A program made the position numbers and the translations under genes. The notes under the pieces were generated by a model. That model was given only the letters and a program-made list of their open reading frames with translations. It searched no databases and was not told the DNA's origin. DNA of 64,000 nt, taken from assembly GCA_012295275.1 (NCBI GenBank), contig CM022676.1:1072010-1136009 (forward strand), in the 5' to 3' direction. Below, piece by piece: positions 46,001 to 57,420 of the stretch. Numbering within the stretch: position 1 is the stretch's first letter; each line of letters begins with the position of its first letter. Source of the stretch: Chrysomallon squamiferum (taxonomy: Eukaryota; Mollusca; Gastropoda; Neomphalida; Peltospiridae).

Positions 46001-48240
46001 TTCTCACTAACTTAGTTACTTGTTTCCTTGGTTACTAAGGTCAGAATTTACGTATATAGTTTCTTTCTTTCTGACTTGGGTAATTGTTAATATACTTACT
46101 TATATTCTCACTTGCTTTGCTTACTATTTACTTACTCACGCGCTTCCTGGCTAACTTCCGTCATTATTTACGTAGTTACTTACATTCTTACTTAGTAGAT
46201 AAAGGTTTATGTACATACTTACATTCTCATTTCCTTAGTTACTTGCTTTCTTCCTTACTTAGGTCATTATTTATGTACTTACTTACTTTCTGTCTTAATT
46301 TGATAATTGCTAATGTATTTCCTTACATTCTCACTTGCTTAGGTTACTATTCACTTACTTACTCGCTTCCTTGCTAACTTATGTCATTATTTAAGTACTT
46401 AGTTATGTTCTTACTGAGATAATTGTTAATGTACTTACTTACATTCTCATTTCCTTTGTTACTTGCTTCCTTGCTTTCTTAGGTTATTATTTACGTACTT
46501 ACTTTCTGTCTTAATTAGATAACTGCTAATGTATTTACTTACATTCTCAATTACTTACGTTACTATTCACTTACTTACTCTCTTCCTTTCTTACTTAGGT
46601 CATTATTTATTTACTACTTACATTCTGTCTGACTTAGATAATTGTTTATGTACATACTTACATTCTCATTTCCTTAGTTACTTGCTTCCTTGCTTTCATA
46701 GGTCATTATTTATGTAATTACTCTCTTTCTTACTTAGATAATTGCTAATGTACTTAGTTACATTCTCACTTACTTAGGTTACTATTCACTTACTTACTCT
46801 CTTCCTTCGTAACATAGGTCATTATTTACGTTCTTACTTTCTTTCTTTCTTAGATAATTGCCAATGCAGTTACTTCCATTCTCCCTTAGATTGTTACTTG
46901 CTATTTTTTTACTTAGATCATTATTTACGTTCTTACTTTCTTTCTTACTTAGATAATTGCTAATGTACTTACTTACAATCTCACTTATTTAGCTCCCTAT
47001 TTACTTACTCGCTTCCTTGCTGAGGTCATTATTTACGTACTTATGTTCTTTCTTAGATAATTGTTAATGTACTTACTTACATTCTCACTTACTTAGTTAC
47101 TTGCTTCCTTGCTTACTTAGGTCATTATTTACGTAATACTTACTTTCTGTGTAAATTAGATAATTGCTAATGTACTTACTTACATTCTCACTTACTTAGG
47201 TTACTATTCACTTACTTACTCGCTTCCTTGCTAACTTAGGTCATTATTTACGTACTTACTTATGTTCCTTCTTAGATAATTGTTAATGTACTTACTTGCA
47301 TTCTCACTTACTTTGTTACTTGCTTCCTTGCTAATTTAGGTCATTATTAACGTACTTGCTTACTTTTGTCCTTATTTTCTTTCATAATTAGATATTTGTT
47401 AATGTACTTACTTACATTTCTAGCTTATTTCGGTAATTATTTCCGTACTTACTTACTTGCTTTCTTGTTTACTTAGGACATTATTTATGTACTTACTTTT
47501 TTTTGTTTCTTACTTCTTATTTTGTCATGGTGCCTACTTTCTTTCTTGTTTTTAAGATGAATATTTACTTCCTTTCTTGCTTTATTAATTACGTTACTTA
47601 GGTAAATTTATTTACGTCTTTTACTTCCTTTCTTACTTACTTTGATCATTATTTAGGTTTTTATTTTTTTTTAATTATGTTCTTAAGCAATTACTTTCTT
47701 TTTTTTAATTAATTATTTATTTTTTTCTTATTTACTTTCTACTTTATTTCTTTTTTAGGTAACTGTTTTCATTCCTCTTTTTAGTAATTTTCTTTCTTCT
47801 TTATGTAATTATTTATGAACATACTTCCTTTCATTCTGACTTAGGGAATTTATTTACGTCACTTAATTACTTTCCTTGACTTCCTTAGGTAATTATTTTT
47901 CCTTCTTACTTGCTTTATTACTTACCTAGGTAATTATTTACGTACTTATATATTCTCCTATCTACATAATTATTGATGTACTTTCTTTCTTACTTACTTA
48001 GGTAGATATTTACGGACTAACTTACATTCTTATCTACTTAGGTGATTATTTACCTACTTTCTAAATTTCTTTCTGTCTTTGGTAATTATTTATGTACTTA
48101 CTTTCTTCTTTCCTTAGGTAACTATTTACGTACTTACATACTTTCTTTTTTTGGTACTTATTTACGAACTTACATACCTTTTTTCTTACTCAGGTTAGTA
48201 TTTCTTTCTACCTTATGTGAATATTTATAAACTTGCTTAC
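42566..48240 (-). repeat. GTAAGT-rich satellite, inverted orientation
   Basis: About 5.7 kb of CTTACTTAG-type monomers, the reverse complement of the forward array (TAATTGTTAATGTACTTACT, TGCATTCTCACTTACTTAG, GGTCATTATTTACGTACTTA). It contains an inverted AB piece at about 42886-43063. Monomers become steadily more diverged after about 44.5 kb and hardly recognisable after 47.4 kb, which looks like a true array edge. Long Leu/Tyr-rich frames here (for example 46084-46377) are repeat translation. Confidence 0.95.
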
Positions 48241-48658
48241 AAACAAACACATACCCATATACACACACTAACATATACACATATGTTCTAGTACACAAAA
48301 CCATTTACATAGGAATATACACATACATGCAGAGATAAATACAGGCATATACGCATATATACACAGATAAATACAGGCATATATGCATATACGCATACAT
48401 ACACATACATAATGCATACAGATAAGCATATATATGTATATATATATTCACATTTATTAAAACTGTTAGAAAACTTTCTAATTTACATATATACTGAACA
48501 ATACATTTTCTTTTTTAAGAATTGAATATATAAATGAAACAAATAAACATAAAGCCAGTGTTATTAACTTAGTCAATTTATCGAAACGTCATTATTGCAT
48601 CCACTCGCCGTCTGTCTGTCTGCAGACCTATCTGTATTTAGTTGTGTATCTCTCTCTC
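48241..48658. other. Satellite edge with simple repeats
   Basis: CA-, ATAC- and AT-rich sequence; no gene seen. Confidence 0.7.
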
Positions 48659-49715
<1,057 letters not shown>

Positions 49716-49888
49716 TTAGACGACGAAGAAAACGCTGACTACAAAGAGTAACACAGAAGAGACTACAGCAACGGCAGTTACAGCAGTTTTGTTACATTCA
49801 CAATCGATGATATTTTCTTTTACAGTCGATAACTCAGCAATCTCTGTAGACTTTGTAGTTGGCTTGGGAGGCAACGTTAAATATGTTC
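49716..49888 (-). CDS. Membrane-anchor exon of the Ig gene (minus strand)
   Basis: After a minus-strand acceptor (TTAATTATAG), phase 1 gives TYLTLPPKPTTKSTEIAELS, then TVKENIIDCECNK and the hydrophobic stretch TAVTAVAVVSSVLLFVVSVF with FVV and a TAA stop. It is a Pro/Thr-rich stalk, two cysteines, and one membrane helix or lipid-anchor signal with no cytoplasmic tail. Phase 1 agrees with all other exons of this gene family. The rest of the gene is damaged, so the exon is probably a leftover, but its own frame is intact. Confidence 0.65.
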
Positions 49889-50311
49889 CTATAATTAATT
49901 ATTATAAAACAAGTCAATATCATCCATGATTACATCGAATATACTATCACAATATTTGACTGATAAAATTATTTAGTCAGTGTATTCAAATTAATTTTAA
50001 ACTTCAAGGTAAACATAACCAACTTTAATGCATATCATATCATATTTTTGTGTATTATCTATATTTTATAGCTATTGTCATAAATCTTATAAAACTGTAA
50101 AGCTTACTAAGCAGTATAAACCACGAGTTTCAAACTGCTAAAGTTATTAGCATCAAATATCATAAAATAAAAATATCGTAGTATCTATAGTGCAGAAAAA
50201 CAATAGAAAAATGTCAGATTACTATTAATACCAAGATTTACTTTGAGTGTAAAATAAACAGAATGAATGTAAAAAAAAATAATAATAACATAGCAAAATT
50301 TACAAATATAC

Positions 50312-50332
50312 TTCGTGATTTGATGAGCTCTC
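50312..50332 (-). other. Candidate 21-nt micro-exon (minus strand)
   Basis: A conserved TATTACAG acceptor and a GTATAT donor enclose 21 nt. The homologous place in plus copy 1 (58538-58558) also has TATTACAG, exactly 21 nt, and GTATTT. The inner sequences differ, but the length keeps the phase. It lies between Ig2 and the anchor exon. Confidence 0.4.
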
Positions 50333-50744
50333 CTGTAATATAAAAACGCAACAAATATTTAGAAATAAACAATTATGAAAAATATTTTACTTGCTGAGAT
50401 AAATGTTAAAATATTTATGTTGTAACAGACATTATTGTGCACGATTAAAAATCTACACAAATATAAATACGTCATTTCACAATTACCTTTACCCGATGAC
50501 TAACAGAGCAATAATAAGAGTGTTTTATATGTTCTTATTTATACGGTAGCATTAATTGAAATCTAATTGTGTATGATCTACTGTCCTGGTACGTTCGAGT
50601 TATATTTTAAACTCAAATGAGTCAGTATTAACATTGTTTATACATAAACCAGACGGTACTTTTCATTTATAAATCAAAAAAAAAAAAATGGATTTTAGAA
50701 ATAAACTAATTATTACTTTTATTCTGATACAGCACACAAACAAA

Positions 50745-51001
50745 CACTGAAAGATACAGTGTGTGTTAAAACAAAACTTCCTCTGTTCTCACACCCAGAT
50801 AGTCTAGGTGGGTCATCTTTGATTCTGTCTGTGTATGGATACGACATCCACATCATATCACCAGCGTACTTCCAGTGCCACGATCACGACTGTGCTGGAT
50901 TACCAACATTTCTAATACACCTGAACTCTACAGTTTCATTGACAACATAGGAGTTGAACTCCTTTTTGGTATAACGATCATTTCAATTTGATCTGGCTGT
51001 G
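50745..51001 (-). pseudogene. Ig2 exon, frameshifted and truncated
   Basis: Closely matches the Ig2 exons at 57421 and 62722 (EFNSYVVNETVEFRC, WHWKYAGDMMWMSY, DDPPRLSGCENRGS). Damage: one base missing after the MIV-P segment, which shifts the frame, and a TGA in place of the first Trp codon in the S-W-S-W segment. The exon breaks off after LTHTVSFS, losing the final FRC-V strand and the donor. Confidence 0.88.
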
Positions 51002-51714
51002 CTGAAAGATAAAAATACAAAAAAAAAAAACACTGCGTTTTTCTGTAATTTACTTCAGTTATAAACGTTTTATAAGGAATTGTTTGTCTTCAACATTTTC
51101 TTTATTGCTTATTGACTCAGATGTTTTTACACAAGTAGAAATAACAGACATAAAACACATCAACATTTCACATTATCTGAAGTGACATCTTCACTTACTT
51201 TCTCTAGTAATGGTCTATAATCATAATATAAAACCATCTTTTAACTTACTTTCATGGTAATGTTATATAATCAACAACAACAGAAATGAAATGGTCTAAA
51301 TACACGACAACTCATAACAAAAAATTATGTTTTCACTTACTTTGAATGGGGAATGTGTTTTTTGTTTGTTTGTTTATTTTAAAAGCAAATGTGATGAAAT
51401 ATTAAAAAATCTCAAGAGTAAAGTTATTTTAATTCAATTTAAAACAATTTTTAATGGTAAGTTGACAATATTTGTTTTACTTAAAATAAAATTTAAATTG
51501 GTAGAGATTTAAGTTTTCCAGCTGAATCAGCAAAGCATAGTTAATGTAAAGAATACACCAGTCAAATCGCTACGAAGTATAATTAAAAGTTAATGAATAA
51601 TTATAAATTAATGAATTAATGAAAAGGACCAAAAACGATGTAAAATAATACATTAAATAAAGAAACACATCAGAGAACGACGAGAGCACGTCATCAGTAA
51701 CGGAAATTATAACT

Positions 51715-51888
51715 TTTTCTTTCCTTCTTTCTTTCTTTCTTTCTTTTTTTTTTTTCTTTCTTTCTTTATTTATTTCTTTATTTATTTTTTCCTTTATTTT
51801 TTTCTTTATTTCTTTATTTATTTCTTTATTTATTTTTTCCTTTATTTTTTTCTTTATTTCTTTTTATTTATTTATTTATTTATTTTAC
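51715..51888. repeat. TTTC/TTTA simple repeat inside the former Ig1 exon
   Basis: Low-complexity T-rich tetranucleotide repeats. On the minus strand they follow directly after the surviving 5' end of Ig1. Confidence 0.85.
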
Positions 51889-51929
51889 AAAGACACGACG
51901 TGGGCTGATTGTCAGCTGCGAAACTTCAG
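51889..51929 (-). pseudogene. Remnant of the Ig1 exon 5' end
   Basis: On the minus strand, CTGAAGTTTCGCAGCTGACA then ATCAGCCCACGTCGTGTCTT corresponds to the start of Ig1 in the plus copies (A-EGS-LTISPRPVY). The acceptor AG is still there but CAG has become GAG. The rest of Ig1 is replaced by about 550 bp of repeat and unrelated sequence. A piece like the exon end, ACCATTC-AAAGTAAGTG in sense, may survive near 51320-51340. Confidence 0.75.
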
Positions 51930-52439
51930 CTCAAAATAAACATGTTTAAACAAACCACTTTAAAAACTAGTAAGCATGCTTACCACCATCATTATTTATT
52001 TCTTAAACATATTCATTAAGTAACTCAAACAAAATTTAAATAAATAATTTTCTCGTCAACATATTCATTATCCGACTAAGAAATAATGAAAATTTTCCAC
52101 TTTGCTTTGTTCATTACGGTTCATATTTCAAATATTTCTGAACTTAATGTGATGAAAACAAAGAGTTTTAGACGTAGAATTCAGAGAAAACAAAATTACT
52201 AATACATCTCAACAAAAGTAAAGCGTTAAATTTAAAAACCAAATATGATCAATAGAAAAACGTCATTATTAGAGATGTTCATAAAGAATAAATACCCATA
52301 GTAATAAATTAAAGTGATATCTTCAGAACATACAGGAAAAGTAAAGAGTACAGTTAATTTTGATATATTTCCAAAATTATATTAAAACTGTAACCTGAAT
52401 TAAAGTGATAAGCAGTGTTATATGTTCAACAAGGGACAG

Positions 52440-52442
<3 letters not shown>

Positions 52443-52534
<92 letters not shown>
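52443..52534. repeat. (GA)n microsatellite
   Basis: About 46 units. It corresponds in position to the (CT)n at 56047-56149 of plus copy 1 in the inverted duplication. Confidence 0.95.
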
Positions 52535-52537
<3 letters not shown>

Positions 52538-52559
52538 TTCACAAAATACAGACAGTTTT

Positions 52560-53072
52560 AACTTGTAGACTGAACTACACAAATGAATAGACACACACAG
52601 CCATAAATTGCAAATATAAAACATTAACACGTAACACACAAAAACATGTACACAGATACACATACACATACTTACACACAGATATACACACACATATACC
52701 CTCGTATACACACATATACACATACACAACAAACACACTAACATACATATACACACACTCATGCACACACTCACACATACATACACACACATAGATATAC
52801 ACACACTCAAACACAAACTCTCACACCCTCACACACACATACACATACAGACATACATACACACACACACATAAACACACATATGCTCACATATATAGAA
52901 ATACAAACCTATACACACATGTAGGCACACATATATACAGAGACACACACCCTCACATATGTGTAATGTAAATTATATAGACGAAACCGCATGTACATAT
53001 CATTGAAACAATTAAATACAATAGAATGATAAATACAAATGAGCTGTCTGTCTATATATATCTCTCTGTATA

Positions 53073-53120
<48 letters not shown>

Positions 53121-53326
53121 CATACATACATTATATATGTATACTGCACATTATACAGATAACATCGCCTGTATATTACACAGATAAATATGATAAATAC
53201 ATATATAAATATATATACATACATACATACAGAACAATAAATATAAGACCACCCAACATGAACTGACAAATTAAAATCACATAAAATCTTTATATAACAC
53301 TTCCTGGTTTTATGACACACACAAGA

Positions 53327-53367
<41 letters not shown>

Positions 53368-53472
53368 CACATATAACACACACACACACAGTGAACATGA
53401 CAAATTAAAACACACACACACAACACACACACACACATTTACACACACACACACACTGGACACACACACACA

Positions 53473-53531
<59 letters not shown>

Positions 53532-53570
53532 ACACATATACACACACATATACACAGACACACTAATGTA
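52560..53570. repeat. CA/TA-rich microsatellite region
   Basis: Several (CA)n tracts (53335-53365, 53460-53525) and a (TA)n at 53080-53115. No gene seen; it lies in the former first intron of the minus-strand Ig copy. Confidence 0.9.
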
Positions 53571-53785
53571 TATATATTGCAACATTAGAAAACATCGCAT
53601 GTGTATTACACAGACAGCTATAAATATATAACAGTCAGCGTGAACCATAAATATGACATCCAACACTGCACTTAAACAAGAGCCTATTTACAAAATACTT
53701 CCTCGTCTCATCGATATATCTGTGAAACACAAGTCTTATAGTTATTAAGACATAAACAAAAACAAAAGAGTAAAATTTACCAGCG

Positions 53786-53850
53786 AGCTATACACTATTG
53801 ACTTTCTACAGCTTTTTGAATTACGGGTCACATGACTAGTGATTGTTCTC
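53786..53850 (-). promoter_or_regulatory. Promoter-proximal block of the minus-strand Ig copy
   Basis: In reverse complement it matches 54957-55022 closely (ACTAGTCA-GTGACCCGTAAT, AGCTGTAGAAAGT, TAGCTCGCTG). The E-box palindrome of the plus copy is changed to GTCACATGAC (53827-53836). Right after AGCTCGCTG comes first-intron sequence, so exon 1 is missing. Confidence 0.7.
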
Positions 53851-53859
53851 TCCATTTGT

Positions 53860-54222
53860 CCACGGAAAATTTCACAAATAAAACCGGCGCTTTATTTTTA
53901 TTTATTTTATTTATTATTTTTTATTTTTTATTTATTTATTCACTTTTTTTACTATTATTTTTTTATTTTTTTTTATTTTTTAACTATTCTCTCAGGTGTG
54001 CTGTGTATTGAAAAATAAACAAAGCACAAAATTTAATATAAGAAAATGTGTACGTTCCATGAAATTGGGAAATTGATGATTTGTTTGTGTTAGTGAGCTC
54101 ACATACGCACACACACACACATACACACATACACACATTTATAGTGTAGCTATCTATCTATCTATCTATGTATATATATAGATAGATAGATGTAGATATA
54201 GATATATAGATATATATATATA
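53860..54222. other. Spacer between divergent Ig promoters, left part
   Basis: AT-rich, with TTTATT repeats, a short (CA)n and an ATCT/ATAG tract at 54150-54215. No gene seen. Confidence 0.7.
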
Positions 54223-54892
54223 CAGTGTTTGCTTACGAATGCCCCAACTTACGAGTTTTCCAAGTTACGAGCAGTCGCTGGGTTTAGGTTTTGCTTTGGG
54301 TGGCGAGCGAAAATCCGAGTTACGAGCGAGCTTCACATACGCCGCCACTAGTTGGCGTTTCGAATACTACAACATCCGCCCAGCATCCCGCGTCTCACTC
54401 GTTTACTTCACGTGGTTACCTCGCCGCGGAAGCATTTCTGTTGTGTTCTGTTCTGTTTTGTGTAGTATTTTGACAAATTTCTTTTTTCTGACCATGGATC
54501 GCAAGAAAGTGAATGCATAGGACAGTGGTGAGAAGAAGAAGCAGATGATGTCGATTGAAATAAAGCATGAAATCATAGAAAAACATGAGCGTTAGCGTGT
54601 TGTCGACATCGTTAGGCAGAACGAGCGTAGTACTTCTACGATAAGTACCACACTGAAGCAAGAGTCGATAAAGGCTGTAACTCCAGCCAAAGGCGTCATA
54701 ATAATTTGTCTGATCTCCAAGATAAATACACTTTAAAAAACCATTTTATTTCTTTACATACTCTTACATTTTTTTTTCTTTACAATATTTGTCATTTCTA
54801 AATACTTTTCCTTATTTAAAAATACGTTACAAAAAATTGGGATGATTTTTGGGGGCTGTAACGGAAAGAATTAAACTCGTAAGTTAAGGTAT
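54223..54892 (+). mobile_element. Tigger/pogo-like DNA transposon, internally deleted relic
   Basis: Inverted termini: CAACTTACGAGTTTTCC near the left end and, reverse-complemented, CTTAACTTACGAGTTTAATT at the right, in the style of Tigger ends (CAG...CTTACGA). It is flanked by TA-rich sequence, as expected for TA target sites. Inside are a GC-rich leader, the N-terminal part of a transposase with stops (from 54494), and then a non-coding tail; the DDE domain is missing. It inserted between the two divergent Ig-gene promoters. The family call is strong; the exact ends are approximate because the right end is eroded. Confidence 0.8.
54494..54690 (+). pseudogene. Tigger transposase N-terminus, broken
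   Basis: Starts MDRKKVNA, then a stop (TAG), DSGEKKKQMMSIEIKHEIIE, KHER, a second stop, VVDIVRQNERSTSTISTTLK and a diverged end. This is the helix-turn-helix (CENP-B/psq type) DNA-binding start of Tigger transposases (S-EKK-MS-E-K-EII-K-ERG...VVD-AR-Y-RSTSTI). Two nonsense codons and the lost catalytic part show it is dead. Confidence 0.8.
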
Positions 54893-54956
54893 ATTATATA
54901 TATATATATAGTGTATCTACGTAATGTAGCTTTATGAAAAGGGTAAAGTATCTTTA

Positions 54957-55022
54957 AGTCACTAGTCACGTGACCCGTAATTTACAAGCTGTAGAAAGTA
55001 ACTAGAGTGTAGCTCGCTGTTA
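54957..55022 (+). promoter_or_regulatory. Promoter-proximal block of plus Ig copy 1 with E-box palindrome
   Basis: Conserved with the minus-strand copy (53786-53850). It contains the perfect 10-bp palindrome GTCACGTGAC (54965-54974), the core recognised by bHLH-ZIP factors of the MITF/TFEB/USF type. It ends TAGCTCGCTGTT about 38 bp before the start codon; the same TAGCTCGCTGTTA precedes copy 2 (60513). Confidence 0.6.
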
Positions 55023-55059
55023 CATTTCTTCATTTACGTTTTTCTTAGATTGTTTAACC

Positions 55060-55114
55060 ATGTCCACAGTAATCACTGTTATTTTATTAATAAGTTTAAC
55101 ACTGACTTGAACTA
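55060..55114 (+). pseudogene. Signal-peptide exon of Ig copy 1, with stop
   Basis: 55 nt, the same length as the copy 2 exon, ending in phase 1 at GTGAGT. It encodes MSTVITVILLISLTLT, then TGA where copy 2 has Ser (TCA). Confidence 0.85.
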
Positions 55115-55302
55115 GTGAGTTTTACTTCATTTTTGTTTGTTTATGTCAAAATAACTATAAGACTTGTAAGTGCAGAGTTTGCTGTTTTATGTTCACGAGT
55201 GCTATTTCTTCTCATGATATACTTTATGTTTAGTATCTTTATCGAAATGTACCTACGGTGTTATCTGACTGATGTTGCATTATATATACATTTACACCTA
55301 CA

Positions 55303-55406
<104 letters not shown>

Positions 55407-55597
55407 AGCCATACACACAATACAGATTTCACATCGATACACAGACAAAAAAAGAAAGAAAAAACAACAAAAGATGTACCGTTACATAATATAGTTTATT
55501 TTTGTAAACATATTATGCTTATTTGATTTTTTGTTACATTTTTGTTGTTGTTGTTGTTGGTTCTTTTTGTCTATGTTTCAATGTGAAATTTGTTTGT

Positions 55598-55868
55598 ATT
55601 GTGTGCATGGCTGTTAGCAGGCTCAGCGAGCTGTATTCTACAGTTTTTACCATCAACACTGAAAGTTAGATTTCATTTTATTTGATTTTATTATGAAAAT
55701 CATTGTTATATGGAACAAACAACTGTGATGTGTAAAATATAACAAAATTGTTTTAAAAAGGCAACTCACTTCAGATGATTTATTGGAAGAAAATAACACG
55801 ATCATGTCGATGTTATGTCCAGTTTCAACTTGTTAATCTGCATGTTTTGTCATTTGTTGTAGAAGCCG
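55598..55868 (+). pseudogene. Relic of an Ig2 exon end and its intron, inside intron 1
   Basis: Matches 57696-57926: ATTGTG, TGTATTCTACAGTTTTTACC and ATCAACACTGAAAG equal the last strand of Ig2. The following intron sequence (AAATATAACAAAATTGTTTT, TTTCAACTTGTTAATCTGCA) is well conserved. Only the last about 65 nt of the exon survive. It records an older Ig unit between the signal peptide and the present Ig1. Confidence 0.85.
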
Positions 55869-56046
55869 GCAAACACACATACACATACACACACACACAG
55901 AGACAAACACACATACACATGTATTATATGATTTATTTTTGAAACGTACCTGTAAACATGCAATGTTTCTTTTGTTTTTTATCATATTGTTTTGATATTT
56001 TTGTTTGTCTATGTTTCGATTTGAAATCAACTTCTATTTTGTATAT

Positions 56047-56153
<107 letters not shown>

Positions 56154-56546
56154 GTAAACGCGTGTTTGAAAATATAACCACATTACACCAGTCAATTCAC
56201 GTTATAGTTTTCATTTTACATTCGTTTATTCTATTATTAATCCTGTATGTTTAATTTCTTTTAAATACTTCTTTTGTATTTTAGATAATCTCTTCAGAAT
56301 ATTAGTATTTATATCGTTTTTATTTAAAATTTAGCGCTTTAAATTTATTTACCTACACTAATGATGTTCTGTTCTTTGAATTTGACTTAAATTCTTAAAT
56401 TGTTTACACTATGCAATGAAATATTTGAAATATGGAAGCAAAATAACTAAATTAAAATTAAATATTTTCTTTTCAGTCACATAATAAGAATTACATAAAG
56501 TTGATAATAAAAATGTTTACAAACTTTTTGACTTGTTTAGTTACAG

Positions 56547-56948
56547 CTGAAGGTTCAGTGTTGACAATCAGCCCACGTCCTGTTTATGAAGGAGTTCCTG
56601 TGACAGTCAGATGCAGTCTTGGTAACATCATCAGTCACGTTGATGTACTTAATTCTGTATCAGTGAGCAGAAGACTTCTCAACAATCCCAGTACTAGTGT
56701 TACGATAGCTTCTGCTATCACTCTAAAGAATGGAGGTAAAGCTGTTTTAAAAGATGTAAACAACTTTGGATCTAGAGCGACAGTGACAGGAAAGTCTGAC
56801 AACAATGACAAATCAGGATCTTTTGTCCAGATTCAAGTGACAGGAATGACTTGCAGTGATTCAGGAGAATATTTCTGTGTAACTGGTTATACCACAGGTG
56901 TTGGTAGTGCAGGTATCTCTGAAACATCTGTTAACATCACCATTCATT
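56547..56948 (+). CDS. Ig1 exon of copy 1
   Basis: Follows TTACAG. It encodes AEGSVLTISPRPVYEGVPVT, then VRCSLGNIISHVDVLNSVSV and later GMTCSDSGEYFCVTG, with a final NITI strand. A V-set-like Ig fold: first Cys in VRCS, second in DSGEYFC with the typical D-G-Y-C motif, an extra Cys in MTCSDS, and no core Trp in the expected place. In copy 2 the donor GTAAGT follows ATTCGAA; here the site reads ATTCATTTAGTT, so the normal donor is lost and the frame runs on to a stop at 57020-57022. Confidence 0.85.
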
Positions 56949-57279
56949 TAGTTCTCATGCATTTAGAGAATTTCATTTCTGTTGTTGCTGATTACATAAC
57001 ATTACCAACGAACGTAATTTAAGACTTGGTTTTATATAATATTAGTTGTTGACGTATTTGGGTGAATTTACTTCTTTTATTACTGATTATACAACATTAC
57101 TAGAGAAAGTAAGTGAAGATGCCATTTCAGATAAAGTGAAATGTTTATGTGTTTTACGTCTTTTATTTGTGCTTGTGGAAAAATATCTAAGTCAATAAGC
57201 GAGAAAGAAAATGTTCAACACAATTACTTTTCAAAATTAGTCGAAAAAAGTATATTTGTATATACTACAAAATTAATCT

Positions 57280-57300
57280 ATCCATCTATCTATCTATCTC

Positions 57301-57337
<37 letters not shown>

Positions 57338-57360
57338 GTATATCTATATATATATATATA
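57280..57360. repeat. (TATC)n and (TA)n microsatellite
   Basis: Tetranucleotide tract at about 57280-57337 followed by TA repeats, in the intron between Ig1 and Ig2 of copy 1. Confidence 0.93.
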
Positions 57361-57420
57361 ATTGAACTAAATTACAGAATAACGCAGTGTTTATTTATTT
57401 CGTGTTTTCATCTGTTTCAG

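Larger units (their letters stand above)
49716..51929 (-). pseudogene. Ig-domain gene copy, minus strand, decayed
   Basis: Gene-level entry. Read on the minus strand, the parts are: an Ig1 5' fragment (51929-51889), an Ig2 exon with a frameshift and a stop (51001-50745), a 21-nt candidate micro-exon (50332-50312) and a membrane-anchor exon (49888-49716). The promoter-like segment is at 53786-53850, but the signal-peptide exon between promoter and first intron is deleted. Introns align with plus copy 1: 51240-51140 matches 57085-57190, 52120-52330 matches 56280-56480, and 50680-50480 matches 58205-58440. The copy cannot encode a secreted two-Ig protein, but it preserves a 3' end that the plus copies do not show in this window. 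Confidence 0.85.

Noticed and set aside
46084-48230. Leu/Tyr-rich frames
   Set aside because: Period-4 translation of CTTACTTAC monomers that have lost a few stops.
24001-48240. Telomere or rDNA origin for the satellites
   Set aside because: The GTAAGT family is not a TTAGGG-like telomeric repeat, and no rRNA sequence is recognisable.
51327-51512. 61-residue plus-strand frame
   Set aside because: AT-rich and without features. It lies opposite the remains of the minus-strand Ig1 exon.
54239-54520. 93-residue frame running into the transposase start
   Set aside because: The upstream part is the leader of the Tigger relic read through by chance. The real start is the Met at 54494, followed by a stop eight codons later.
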